Source: Capronia americana
Lineage: Eukaryota; Ascomycota; Eurotiomycetes; Chaetothyriales; Herpotrichiellaceae
Direction of reading: 5' to 3'
DNA: 64,000 nucleotides
Assembly (NCBI GenBank): GCA_016110215.1
Contig: JADWQD010000006.1
Coordinates: 992,001-1,056,000 of the forward strand
Position numbers and translations under genes: made by a program. Positions 46,396-56,442 of the stretch are shown one piece after another (the stretch's first letter is position 1; each line of letters begins with the position of its first letter). A model generated the notes under the pieces. The model was not told the origin of the DNA, did not search any database, and saw only the letters and a program-made list of their open reading frames with translations.

Positions 46396-47289
46396 CCGTA
46401 GCCTTTGCTTGACGAGCCTATGCATATACACGTAATACTAGAGCGGCACCGCTGAAAAGGACAACTAATTTGGAACCATGAAAGGCGAAGAACAAGAACC
46501 TTCAATTCCATACCTCAGGGGCCTTGGCTAAACGGGGACAGTCAATCATCAAACCAGGTGTAGGCTACATAGTACATACTATATAATCCATTTTCAGACT
46601 CCATCTAGTGTGCAACCATCAACGCCCGAGATTCTATTCCTCGATTTTGATCGACATCGCTTTCCCAACGTCCAGATTCTGAGCTCGAGGTAGAAACTAG
46701 GATAATGTAATAGTTCTTGCTTACAGCTTTCGTCATTCACTTACAAACCCTACAGCTCCAGACGCCTTGTTCGCCGCCGGTTTGTTCGACCGCCATCTAC
46801 GACTGAAGATGGTATTGGGGCACCACGCCGAAATGTTACCGATCGAGTGGGAAGTCGCATGGGGTGGGGAGCCAGTATCGAGGGAAATCCGCCTCCAAAA
46901 GCGGCGATATCAGCCGCCAAATTCGGCGGAAAATTCCCCTGCACCTTGCGTTGGTCTGTAAAACTGATGATCTTCAGTCGAATACTCTTCAATTCCGTCA
47001 CTGTAGGCGAGGAGCTGCGTGCGACGCCTTGGATTTCGGTCCTCACAGAGATCCGGTCTGATTCCTGCAGCAACCTTCTGTACCGTCACTTCAACAGATT
47101 CACGTTTCATCACGGGCCTTCATCCGTGCCTACCAAGTGCCCTGCAGCCACGACCTCGGTGGGAATGAAGCGCTCCCACGCGTACTCCTGGGCTCTGCTC
47201 CTCGGGTAGGAGAGATCCTTCACTTTCGACCAGCCCATCATTACCATGTTTGCCAGTGCGGAGGCGGCCACCCCCATCTCCGAAACAGA
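46396..47289. other. Intergenic region upstream of the first HET gene
   Basis: The frame of the HET gene is open upstream to 47137 but contains no ATG before 47290. A short inverted CCGCC...GGCGG pair near 46914-46930 could be a zinc-cluster factor site; this is speculative. Confidence 0.35.
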
Positions 47290-49200
47290 ATGAAGAGTCC
47301 TATCACTTGGGTCCGAAACCAATTCTGGCGTCCCCCAGGAAGAGAAAGACTTCTCGACGACGAGACCGAACTCGATGGGTTTGACGACGATTGCGACTGG
47401 CCGCGGAGACTGCTCCACATTCCCACCATGACATCCCACCCCTGGACGCCCGGAGATCGGTATGGCGGGCATCGCCGGCCCAAATACATTACCCTCTCAT
47501 ATACATGGGGAAGATGGCGCTTACGGGATGACGAGCAACTAGATGTCCGTTGTCTGTCCGTCGACGGGGTCACCTGGCAAATCCCACGAGTCCATCCCGA
47601 TCACTTTACTGCTACGGAGTTCGAGGAGACCCTGAAAGCCTTGCCGGACATACTCTGGACCGCACAAGAAGCCATCGTCGACTTCAAATACGGACGGTCG
47701 GGCGATGCGTTGAATTCGTGGCGCAAATCCTCATGGAGCAATTGGGTGCTATGGCGCGCGGAGAAACTAGCCAACGTGTTCAGGAAGCGCTTCTCGCCTC
47801 CCGTCACGTTCGTGTGGGTGGACGTCGCGTGCATCGATCAGAGACCCCAGTCTAGGGACTCGGCCCTGGAGATCGGTCGGCAGGCCAAGATATTCAAGTG
47901 CGCCCTCTGCACGTTCACCTGGCTCACGAGCCATGACGGGACAGTGAGCGAGGAGTTTAGCGATACTTCGCGCGCTGTCCGGAAGGAACTCGACGAGGCG
48001 ATAGCCGACGACGCGGACACGGACATGGACATGGCGAGCACTCAATCCATTGAGGCCCATATATGCGAGTACGTCAACTCGCTTACTTCGGACCCGTGGT
48101 TCTCGTCGCTTTGGACGCTGCAGGAAGCGTTTCTGTGCCAGCAGATGGTGTTCCTGGCCCGGAACGCGGCGCCCTGGATGCGCACGACTCCCGCGGGCCC
48201 GTTCGTCAACCTGCACCATCTGCTTCGGGCGCTCCAAGCTATCGACCCACGGAGGAACGTGCCGGCGCGGGGAACGCAGGTCTCGTTGTCTCGAGTCCAG
48301 GCCGCCCTGGGCACACTCGGCCTGGTCGAACTGGACGACAACGAACCCATGGCTCTGCTTCCCGCGGCACAGCACCGCCAGACAAGTTACGAGGTCGACC
48401 GAGTCTACGGGATCATGCAAGTATTTGGTTTCCGCCTCGGTAAAGCTCGACCCGGCGTCGACCCGAGCAGGCAGTTCACACTGTCGGATTTGGAGGACGA
48501 CTTCGGCGAAGCTCTCATGGAGACGCAGCCGGTGATGAGCCAATTGCATGTCTTTACCCAGCCCCCAGAGAGAGGGAAGGGTTGGAGAATCGCGCCCTCG
48601 TCGAGATTGGCTAGCAATCTCAGCAGCCACGTGTACTACCATCTGCGTGCACCAGGATATACAGTGACGTCGTGTCCCGCGCTGTCTACGGTCCGCGTTG
48701 GTGATAGTACACGATGGGGCGCCTTCTCAGGGAAACTGTGTCCTCTCCACGACTTGGCGACCGCGTGGTTGGCGTGTCACGAGTTTCTGAAACCCTACAG
48801 GGCATTTGCCATTGATTTGGACCTCTCCACGCCGCAGTTCGAGGACTTTACGCGCTCATTGACCACCCTGCTGCAATCGCGTGGCAATGCCCATGTTCTC
48901 CTGCTGGGAGTGTGCATAGAGAGCAGGCGCGGCAAGAAGATACAGTCCAAGGGTTCGGAATGCGGGACCTCTCGCGCGACACACGGGGCACAAGGGAAGC
49001 CCTGCCATGGCACAGGTCTTATTTTGGTCCCAACCGCACACGCCGAGCAGCACGGTCGTGGAATTTGGGGCAGAGTGGGCGTTTGTTCCTGGTGGATCGA
49101 TCGCTTTGACGAGCCCGGCGACAAGCTATCCGTGGAATACCGGTCCCTCTTGACGGGAGAGTCTGATCGCTGGAAAGATGCTTCCGGCATATTTGGCTGA
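47290..49200 (+). CDS. HET-domain protein (first paralog)
   Basis: A single exon of 636 residues from the first in-frame ATG. HET domains trigger heterokaryon-incompatibility cell death when non-self partners meet, and the fold resembles TIR. Diagnostic blocks are YITLSYTWGRWRLRD (about 67-81), FVWVDVACIDQ (174-184), EIGRQAKIF and WFSSLWTLQEAFL (270-282), then DRVYGIMQVFGFRLGK. The 300 residues after the domain are not a WD40, NACHT or ankyrin module; they end GRGIWGRVGVCSWW and LLTGESDRWKDASGIFG. A second protein of the same layout starts at 61808. No transmembrane or signal segment is seen, so it is presumably cytosolic. Confidence 0.88.
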   Translation: MKSPITWVRNQFWRPPGRERLLDDETELDGFDDDCDWPRRLLHIPTMTSHPWTPGDRYGGHRRPKYITLSYTWGRWRLRDDEQLDVRCLSVDGVTWQIPRVHPDHFTATEFEETLKALPDILWTAQEAIVDFKYGRSGDALNSWRKSSWSNWVLWRAEKLANVFRKRFSPPVTFVWVDVACIDQRPQSRDSALEIGRQAKIFKCALCTFTWLTSHDGTVSEEFSDTSRAVRKELDEAIADDADTDMDMASTQSIEAHICEYVNSLTSDPWFSSLWTLQEAFLCQQMVFLARNAAPWMRTTPAGPFVNLHHLLRALQAIDPRRNVPARGTQVSLSRVQAALGTLGLVELDDNEPMALLPAAQHRQTSYEVDRVYGIMQVFGFRLGKARPGVDPSRQFTLSDLEDDFGEALMETQPVMSQLHVFTQPPERGKGWRIAPSSRLASNLSSHVYYHLRAPGYTVTSCPALSTVRVGDSTRWGAFSGKLCPLHDLATAWLACHEFLKPYRAFAIDLDLSTPQFEDFTRSLTTLLQSRGNAHVLLLGVCIESRRGKKIQSKGSECGTSRATHGAQGKPCHGTGLILVPTAHAEQHGRGIWGRVGVCSWWIDRFDEPGDKLSVEYRSLLTGESDRWKDASGIFG

Positions 49201-50170
49201 TATGCGACGTACCGTTCGGTCCGGCCATCGTGGGGTATACGGAGGAATTGTTGTGCATGGTGGCCGTGCTGAAGAAAACCGGTTAGACCCCACTGTCCAG
49301 GAGAGCTGCTGATTCGAGCAGTTGATGATGTTGAGTTTGGTCAGAATACGAAGAAATGAAAGCGTCCATGCCAGACTCCATGGATGACAACAAAAGATAC
49401 GGAATACCTATAGAGCACCGGAGTCAAAACCTCCATGGCAGGTATCGGTCCCATTACCGAGAAGAGCTGCCCCATCGCTGTACTGTAAGTTCATGAAGAC
49501 CGACTGCTACTGTAAGGACAGGCAGAACAGTACGTAAGTTGAGTATTGTAGTTATCTGAGCGCATCATTCAACGCTGTGGCCAGTCCAGCTAGAGGATCT
49601 AAGCAGAGGTGAAGCGTGGCCTTGCCTCCTTGGTGTAGAGGAGCCCTATTTAAAGTGGAGAGTTGCGTGCGTGCCTATCCGTCGAGGAAGTAATTGCAGT
49701 AGTTACTTACCTAGAGACGGAATGATTGGGTAATAAGAGGATCCCTCAAATTCGCCTACCTGCGTCCTTGGATTTGTATGTCATCGCCATCTCATGAGAG
49801 CGTAGATTTGGCCATTCAAGAGACACGTGAGGGATATATAGGTGGTCGTGGGTTTTGACAATGTACAGTGAGTGTGATTGAGGCAGAAGACAGTAAGTCC
49901 TCTCTACGCTCGACCGTATATTTACCTGCTACTGCGGAGCTTATAGTCCGATAGCGCAGCCGTCTTTATTTCGTTGACGCGTGCGCGTGTGGGTGGGTGG
50001 ACGGCGTGCTCAGCATTACCGAGTACGTACAGTAGAATAGAACCTTGGAAGGGGCGCCATCGACCTGCTACATACTGTAGTACTAGGTGCCTAAGTGCAA
50101 GTACCAAATACTCCGTCGTATTGGTACGTATCCGACAGCACTCATCCACTACTCTACCACCCACCCATCG
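49201..50170. other. Intergenic region
   Basis: About 0.97 kb with several short TACTGTA/GTAC-rich palindromic words but no gene. Confidence 0.4.
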
Positions 50171-51550
50171 ATGCCGGCCACTTCGTCACTAAGCCTCACC
50201 CTCGTGTCCCTCCTCCCAAGCCACACCCCCTCGACGCTCCCCGTGCCTCTCGTCCACCTGTCCGAGTCCCTCCTCGCACAATCCCGCCAGCGAGCGGCGC
50301 ACCTGAAACCGGAGGAAGAGATCGCCCGCGCGCACGCGTGCTGCGAAATAGCATGTACGCGCCTCCGGGCCAAGCTGAGACTTCCCGCGCCCAAGACGGG
50401 AGGCGCGCCCTGCAAACCGGCGGCGTACAGGAAGTTGGTCGCCTTCTTGGGCGGCGTGCTTGGCGAGGAGGACCCCCCCGCCGCCAGTGGGACGCCAAAG
50501 TCCACGCCAGGCGGAAGGGGGAAGAAGAGGACGGCAGATGGGTCGATTAAACAGCGCGGGGTGGAAGAAACAGAATCAGAGAGAAAAGCGGGAGCGGGAG
50601 CGGGAGCGAGAGCGAGAGCGGGAACGGGGAGGGCAAATGCCACAGCCACGGCCACGGCCACGCCTTCGAAATCGAAATCGAAATCGAAATCCAACTCTAC
50701 GACCGGGAAGGGGGACCCTTTTCTCGGCAAAGTCAACGGCCTAGCACACACAGACGCGGCAGAGGAGGCACCTCGCTATGTCATGCCGTTTATCCGCAGA
50801 CTGTGCAGGACGTTTGCGACGCCCCTGCTCGCCCCGCACGTCTACACGGGCGTGTGTGTCGTGTTGAAGCTGGATGGGCTGTGGCCGCCGTCGCCGCCGC
50901 CGGCCGCCCAAGACGGATCGCAAGCGGAATCCGCGGGGTCGTGGGAGAAGGATCTCGAGGAAAAGGTCGTGGGGTTGCTCGTCGCGCTGTATCTGATGGT
51001 CTTGACGCGCATGCAGACGGCCTCCAAGATGACTACTTCGGTCTACAAGTCTACGTGTGCCCGGGCGGTCGAGGTGCTGGGGTACACTCCTGGGGTGAAG
51101 GGCGTGGAGGGCTGGATCCGCAGGATCAATCAGCACGGCTATGCAAGGGGCCAGGAGTGGTTTGGGAGTGTGCCGGAGCGGGTGTTTGAGTTCGATCCTG
51201 ATGCCGCCACCGACGCCGACAACGTCGAGAGTGAGGAGGATGATGATGATGAGGGAGATGGACGGGAAAGGCGAGATGAGGAAGACGATGAAGATGACTT
51301 TATTGTCTCAGGGAGGAGAAGGCAAAGAAAGCGTGAAACGTCAGTGGACGGGGAGGAGGATGAGAACCCTGACGCCGTGCTACTCCCCGGTTTGCACACC
51401 ATGATGCATCATGGCCTGGACTTTCTGGGCGAAGAGCGCACGCGCGAGTTCGAGAAGTGGAAGAAACAGTTCCTCCAGAGGCTGGACAGGTTGGATAGAT
51501 CGCCTGCTGTTAAGCCTGGGGCTGTGGCCTTGGCTGTGAAAGTGAATTGA
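50171..51550 (+). CDS. ORC6: Origin recognition complex subunit 6
   Basis: A single exon of 459 residues, starting at the ATG that gives MPATSSLSLTLVSLLP. ORC6 is the smallest subunit of the complex that marks replication origins and helps load the MCM helicase. The N-terminal TFIIB-like fold is visible as LAQSRQRAAHLKPEEEIARAHACCEIACTRL (read as LKPEEEIARAHACCEIAC), and the second cyclin-like fold as RYVMPFIRRLCRTFATPLLA, then VYTGVCVVLKL. A low-complexity linker (about residues 140-185) of Gly-Ala, Arg-Ala, Ala-Thr and Ser-Lys repeats separates them. An acidic stretch (about 355-380) precedes a C-terminal amphipathic helix (FEKWKKQFLQRLDRL), the expected ORC-contact element. Confidence 0.88.
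   Translation: MPATSSLSLTLVSLLPSHTPSTLPVPLVHLSESLLAQSRQRAAHLKPEEEIARAHACCEIACTRLRAKLRLPAPKTGGAPCKPAAYRKLVAFLGGVLGEEDPPAASGTPKSTPGGRGKKRTADGSIKQRGVEETESERKAGAGAGARARAGTGRANATATATATPSKSKSKSKSNSTTGKGDPFLGKVNGLAHTDAAEEAPRYVMPFIRRLCRTFATPLLAPHVYTGVCVVLKLDGLWPPSPPPAAQDGSQAESAGSWEKDLEEKVVGLLVALYLMVLTRMQTASKMTTSVYKSTCARAVEVLGYTPGVKGVEGWIRRINQHGYARGQEWFGSVPERVFEFDPDAATDADNVESEEDDDDEGDGRERRDEEDDEDDFIVSGRRRQRKRETSVDGEEDENPDAVLLPGLHTMMHHGLDFLGEERTREFEKWKKQFLQRLDRLDRSPAVKPGAVALAVKVN
50588..50689. repeat. Three successive hexanucleotide repeats in ORC6
   Basis: GGGAGC/GCGAGA-type units (about 50588-50630), GCCACG units (about 50642-50664) and four perfect TCGAAA units (50666-50689) follow one another. They encode Gly-Ala/Arg-Ala, Ala-Thr and Ser-Lys dipeptide repeats, and all keep the frame. 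Confidence 0.85.
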
Positions 51551-51842
51551 AGGCCTCCATCCTTGCTATGATTAGCGAATAAACATGATCGCCTGCCTTT
51601 GGGGGTATCAGACACATTCCTCCCAGTGGAAAGATATGACAACTCCTCGCCGAGCTCCAAAGGCTTTCATATCGTGCATTTGCCTTCCTTCCAAGCTCAC
51701 GGGTATCGCTCGTGCGTGTTTTACACGTATGCCGTATGCATACAGATTGTGTGACCGGGCGCACATCGTTGTTAGATGCTCCAACAGAGGCACATCCGCA
51801 ACATTTTTGCGTCGGCAAAGCAGGAGGAGGACCATCCATCCA

Positions 51843-54392
51843 TCAATGACCGCTTCCACGCCCCCCTCCGCGGCCTCGGCCTCTTCCTCTGCCACCTCCG
51901 CGACCGCGGCCCCGTCCATACCCTCCATCGCCGCCTCCACGATGGCCACCGCGACCCTGCTGACGCGGCCGACTTTGGTACTCACGGAACGATTCACTCT
52001 CGGGCCGCGGCCCCTGCTGCATCCTGAATTCTCTCTCCTCCTCGCTGTTGTCGAATTTATTCTCAATCCCGATCAAGTCGCAGTATGCACTGGTCTGCGG
52101 ATTCGTCACCTCGCGAGGCATCTCGCTTGGTCCGACCTGCAAGATGGGATCGTACACTGGCGCTGTGACCGTGAAGTTCTCTGGAACTTGGAGTTTTCCG
52201 GACTCGACGACGTGCTCGAAAACCCAATCCTGCTCTTCTTCGATTCGCTCCCGATAATATGTCTCGCCACGATGAGGAGAGACTTTATCAGTCGGCGCAC
52301 CACCGAGCTGAAGTTCAGGCGCAAAGACTCGCTGGATCGCAAGCCATTCTGGGTCATATGATAGTTTGAGAGGACGATGGATGGGTTCTCCCGGAGAAGT
52401 CATGGAGCCGATTTCGACAAGTTGGAGAAATTCCTGATACATCTCACACTTGCCTAGGGCAAGGAAATGAGTCGTCTTGTTGGTGATTTCCTTGGGGAAC
52501 GGAAGCGCCGGCGAAATTTCCGTCCGTTCATTTGTTGTGAACTTGCTGGATAGTGCTGCTAGTTGGGCTTTCATTTCTTCGGACACTTGACTCGTTGGGT
52601 TTGCAGCGTGGTCCTGAGTCTGCTCTGTTTGGGTGTCGCCAGCGACAGTGCCAGCCGAACTCTGTGGTTCAGGCTCTCCAGCAGCATGTTCCAACGCTGG
52701 GTCCGACGACCTCCTTGATCCCGTAGACGGCAATGCGGGTGCCTCTGCCGGCAAAGAGGAGATGCCGGGGATGGGTGTAAATGATGCGGCGTGTGGGTTG
52801 AGCATGACGCCACCATCTTCACTTTCTTCCGAGAGGCTCTTGGAGACGTCCAGCTTCTTCTCGCCGTTGCTTTGGCTGGCTTCGGAGGTAATGTCGGTGA
52901 TTGGAAGAGGTTTGGCCCGGGGTGTCGCATCGCTGGCTACTGCCGTAGTATCCTCGTCGTCACTCATGTCGATGTCAATCGCATCGGGATTTGCAACCGC
53001 CGATTGCGGCGGCAAAAGCAAACTACCACTGCTGCCGTCCATCTGATCGCGAGACGCAGTCTGATCAGCAGCATTGTGATTCAGACCATCTGTAATTGCT
53101 TGTTGCTCGTCTTCCAGGCGCTGTCGCTTGGCCGATCTTGAATAGGAACAGCCGTCAAGTTGAGGAATAGACCGATATTCGTCGCTGTTGTCCACTCGTC
53201 TCTGAGTTGTCGAGATAATTGTACGACTCGGGCCATCTCCCTGCCCGACCTCATTGAATGTTTCATCAAATGAGTATTCTGGACGGGGACGGTTGCCGGT
53301 TCTTTTCTCCTCTAGTCGCATATCCTCTCTGTCTTTCAAGAACTTGTCTCGTTCGTCGGCGTCTGCCTGTCGAGCGCCAACATGAAATTGTTGCCAGGCT
53401 GACACCAGAGGGCGGTCTTCCGATGTTGCAATCATCCGGCTGCCTTGGTTGTCCTCGCTTGTCTGCTTTGGCGGGGAATTCTCACCTCGTCTGCCGTTGG
53501 TTCGGTTTGGTCTCGGAGTTGCCTCTCTAGAGGACTGATCCTGATTGTGCTTAAAAAGAGCCGCGAACTTTGTGTGCAGGTGCGCAGAGAACCAGTAAGG
53601 AGGTCTCAATCGATCCAAACATTGTCTTGCTGCTACGCTTCCCAGTTTTCCCGCATATGAATCGGTCCCAAAATCTGGCTTTCTCTCAAACAGCCAATTG
53701 TAATCTCCATGGTATTCGACTCCTTGCGGCCAGTCATGAGACAACCCGATATCAACCTGTGAGCGTAGAGACAATAGCTTCCTGACATCCAACTCTCTGA
53801 CATGGAAAATGCTGGTGATCTCTTCTTGATTGTAGGGGAGTCGCTCGAAGTGAGGTTTCCGGTAATCGTATCCTTTCCAGATTCCAGTCAATCCGGCAAT
53901 CCTGAGAGGTCCGAACCGGAGGACATTGGCCGCTCCTAGGTAGTAGATGTTGGGTGCGACCCATCCGCCGTAGTAGAGTTCAAAAAGATGATTGCTTGCT
54001 TCGTGGTTGCCGCCAATGAAAATTGTCAGGTAGGGAGCACTCCTGCTTCCGCTGTAGTACTCGTGAAAGTCGGCCATGCGCCTGTATTTGGGAGGCATCG
54101 CGGTCACGTTGAGATCATATTGGTTCCTCACTGCCTGAAAACAGTTAGCTTGTCAGGCATCTGAGATCGGGGATCCTGACCTGAAAATCGCCGCCAATAA
54201 TGAGCAGATCGACGCCATCCCAGCCTTTGACCTTGCAAGCCTGCTCAACTGACGCGTAGATGGCATGAAGTGTCCCATGGCCCTTGACCAGACGGTTAGC
54301 GAAGATCCGGGAACTTCAGGAAGATCTGAACTCACGCAGCCCTCGACGGCGATCCTGACACCCGGCGGCTTTTGCTCTTCCACTTCTGACAT
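51843..54392 (-). CDS. DBR1: RNA lariat debranching enzyme DBR1
   Basis: Exons 54336-54392, 54181-54282 and 51843-54134 (minus strand; introns 53 and 46 bp) give 816 residues. DBR1 cleaves the 2'-5' bond of excised intron lariats. Metal-site motifs of the metallophosphoesterase fold are VEGCGHG (C19, H21), GGDFQ (D51), GGNHEASN (N96, H97), LSHDWP (H186) and SAHLHTKF (H238, H240). A long Ser/Asp-rich, low-complexity insert (about 250-560) separates this from the DBR1 C-terminal domain (THFLALGKCEMYQEFLQLVEI). The tail is an RGG-like repeat region. The first motif reads GCGHG where most orthologs have GCCHG. The nuclear role links to the splicing genes in the window but they are not clustered. 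Confidence 0.92.
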
Positions 54393-55362
54393 TTTTCCCT
54401 TTGCTTTGGCCGAGTTGGACCATGGATTAGAAACAGAACGTGCTAGCACATCTTTGGCGCGAACCCTCTGTATCCGATGATTGAGGCGTGAGTGACAGAA
54501 TAGCCGAGCTAAGCGTCTAAGTGAATATGATGGGTAGCCACTGCTTCCGAAATGAGAGCCAAGACGATACGCCCCTCTCCCTGGTCTTAAGACTGGAAAA
54601 TACGGCTCTGACCTCGATAAAAGTGCCTGCCGCATTTACTGAGGTTGACGAAGAACTCCAAAGGCGAAAGTGGCCGGAACCAGTTTTTCCGAACGAGTGT
54701 GTCATGTACGGATACGGAGAAATACAGCGAGTTACTGCGGTAAGAGAATTCGGCGGTCTTGGCGGAGGCCGCCGACCTCAAATTCACTTTCAGTTCATCC
54801 TCCCGCTCATTTCTTCATTTGGGCACAAAAAAGGTGAATTTCTCTGAGCGTCACGAATCGCCTATAAAAGGAGGAAGTCCTCTGCCGCCAAAAAAAGAAA
54901 AGCAACATTTTCAGGAACAAAAAACTCTCAGAGGAGGAAAACCCTTCTTCAATGGCGTCCCATGTCAGAAAGTTTTGTGGTCTCTTGTAACAAGTCGCAT
55001 CCAGCTCTCTAGCGTTTCCTCAGGAGAGGAAGAGGGTAGAGTCCAGATGACTACTGACAAGCCAATTCTTACCACCAGATCTAGACGACAGTGTTAGCAA
55101 AGCCAGTGCACTGCTCATCCCGAAGGATGTCCTCAGATTCTTGGGGGCAATTGTGCTGCACTTAATTATATCCCTTGCAAAGGGAAGGATTGGCTCGCTA
55201 TTGGATGACCACCGGGATGGTGTGGGGAGGGTTCGGCAGCTCAGATGAGTCGGTGAGTCGAAGGAGCACGTGAACTCATCAATCATCGAAGGTGATGGTT
55301 TACTGGGTGGATGATGGTGTACTTCTGTTGGACTGGCTGGGTTATCGAGGCCACATCGCTGC
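54393..55362. other. Intergenic region with orphan TATA box
   Basis: Contains the DBR1 promoter and the dehydrogenase 3' flank. A plus-strand TATAAAAGG at about 54863-54871 points toward an ATG at 54952 whose frame closes after 12 codons. No gene could be built there. Confidence 0.35.
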
Positions 55363-56442
55363 TCACCAAGAAAACTTCTCTCCAACAAGATCTTCGGACA
55401 GCTTCCACAACTTCTCCGCCTCATCACTTGACTTCGCACGAGGATGTGCATTCTGCGAAATCTGGCAATCCATCAGGTAAGCTCCGTAGCCCTCCTTGCC
55501 ATCCCGCGTTTCGCTGACTCCGAGCTTGGGATCTACAGCTGCAACCAGGGTCGTCGACGCCCCTTGACCCAGAGTCTTGTACGAGAACTCCCCGCGCTGC
55601 TCTCTCGCCTTGATGGCGTCCATCTGCTCCTTGGTCGAATGCCTCGACAACTCCGTAGCAATCACGCCGGGATGCGGCGCAACACTCAGAATCCCGTACT
55701 CCTCATACAACCTCTTTGTCAGTGCGATACTGAGCAAGACATTTGCGGCCTTGCTCTGAATGTACGCCTCCCAAGGAATGTATGACAGATCTTGCCCATC
55801 AGTGATACCCCACAACTTGTGCACCGTGTAATTCGGCTGCTCATCCTCAGGTAACTCCCTTGACTTCTTCTCAAAGTTGAGATCGCTCCAGCGGATCCCG
55901 TTCACCTCGGCCGCGCGGGAGCTGACATTGACGATCCTCGTTGCGCCTTTCGGGTTGACCTTTGCTGCTTGAATGAGCTTAGGCATGATGAGACACGTGA
56001 ACAGGAAGTGTCCGATGTGGTTTGTCGCGAAGGTCATCTCGATGCCTTCCTCGCTGAGTGTGCGCTTAGGAATACTAGCCACACCAGCATTGTTGACCAA
56101 GATATCGATGCTGGGGACATCGTTCCAGGAGAGGACCTCCTGGGCAGCGATCCGGACGGCCTTCTGGCTGCTAAGGTCGAGGATCAGTGCGCGATAGTCG
56201 ATGTTTGGATACTCTTTCTTGAGCTCCTCGATACACTCCTGAAGCTTGGACTTGTTGCGGCCGGCGAGGATCAAGTGTGCAGGCGCCTGGGAAGCAAAAG
56301 CCTGTGCAGTGGTAAAGCCAATTCCCTTGAGGTTGACCCCAGTGACGAGGACGGTCTTGCCTCGAATCGCTTCAGGGAATGCCTTTGCCACATCCAATGC
56401 TTCGGTCTCCGCGTTGAACTCGGGGTGAGTGGTTGCTGTCAT
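55363..56442 (-). CDS. Short-chain dehydrogenase/reductase (retinol dehydrogenase-like)
   Basis: A single exon of 359 residues. The classical SDR features are the cofactor loop TGVNLKGIG (T34-G42), LAGRNKSKL, NNAG (117-120), the catalytic serine in NVSSRAAEV (about 174-175) and Y227-x3-K231 (YIQSK), then the P-G motif APHPGVIATEL. The Arg after LAG (GRN) suggests NADP(H) preference. The length and the FEKKSRELPEDEQ insert resemble WW-domain oxidoreductase or retinol-dehydrogenase-like fungal proteins of unknown substrate. No signal peptide is seen. It is neighboured by DBR1 and a long gap, so there is no pathway context. Confidence 0.9.
   Translation of the reverse strand: MTATTHPEFNAETEALDVAKAFPEAIRGKTVLVTGVNLKGIGFTTAQAFASQAPAHLILAGRNKSKLQECIEELKKEYPNIDYRALILDLSSQKAVRIAAQEVLSWNDVPSIDILVNNAGVASIPKRTLSEEGIEMTFATNHIGHFLFTCLIMPKLIQAAKVNPKGATRIVNVSSRAAEVNGIRWSDLNFEKKSRELPEDEQPNYTVHKLWGITDGQDLSYIPWEAYIQSKAANVLLSIALTKRLYEEYGILSVAPHPGVIATELSRHSTKEQMDAIKAREQRGEFSYKTLGQGASTTLVAAVDPKLGVSETRDGKEGYGAYLMDCQISQNAHPRAKSSDEAEKLWKLSEDLVGEKFSW

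Noticed and set aside
54862..54990. Orphan TATAAAAGG with a downstream ATG
   Set aside because: The frame closes after 12 codons and no splice-supported continuation was found.
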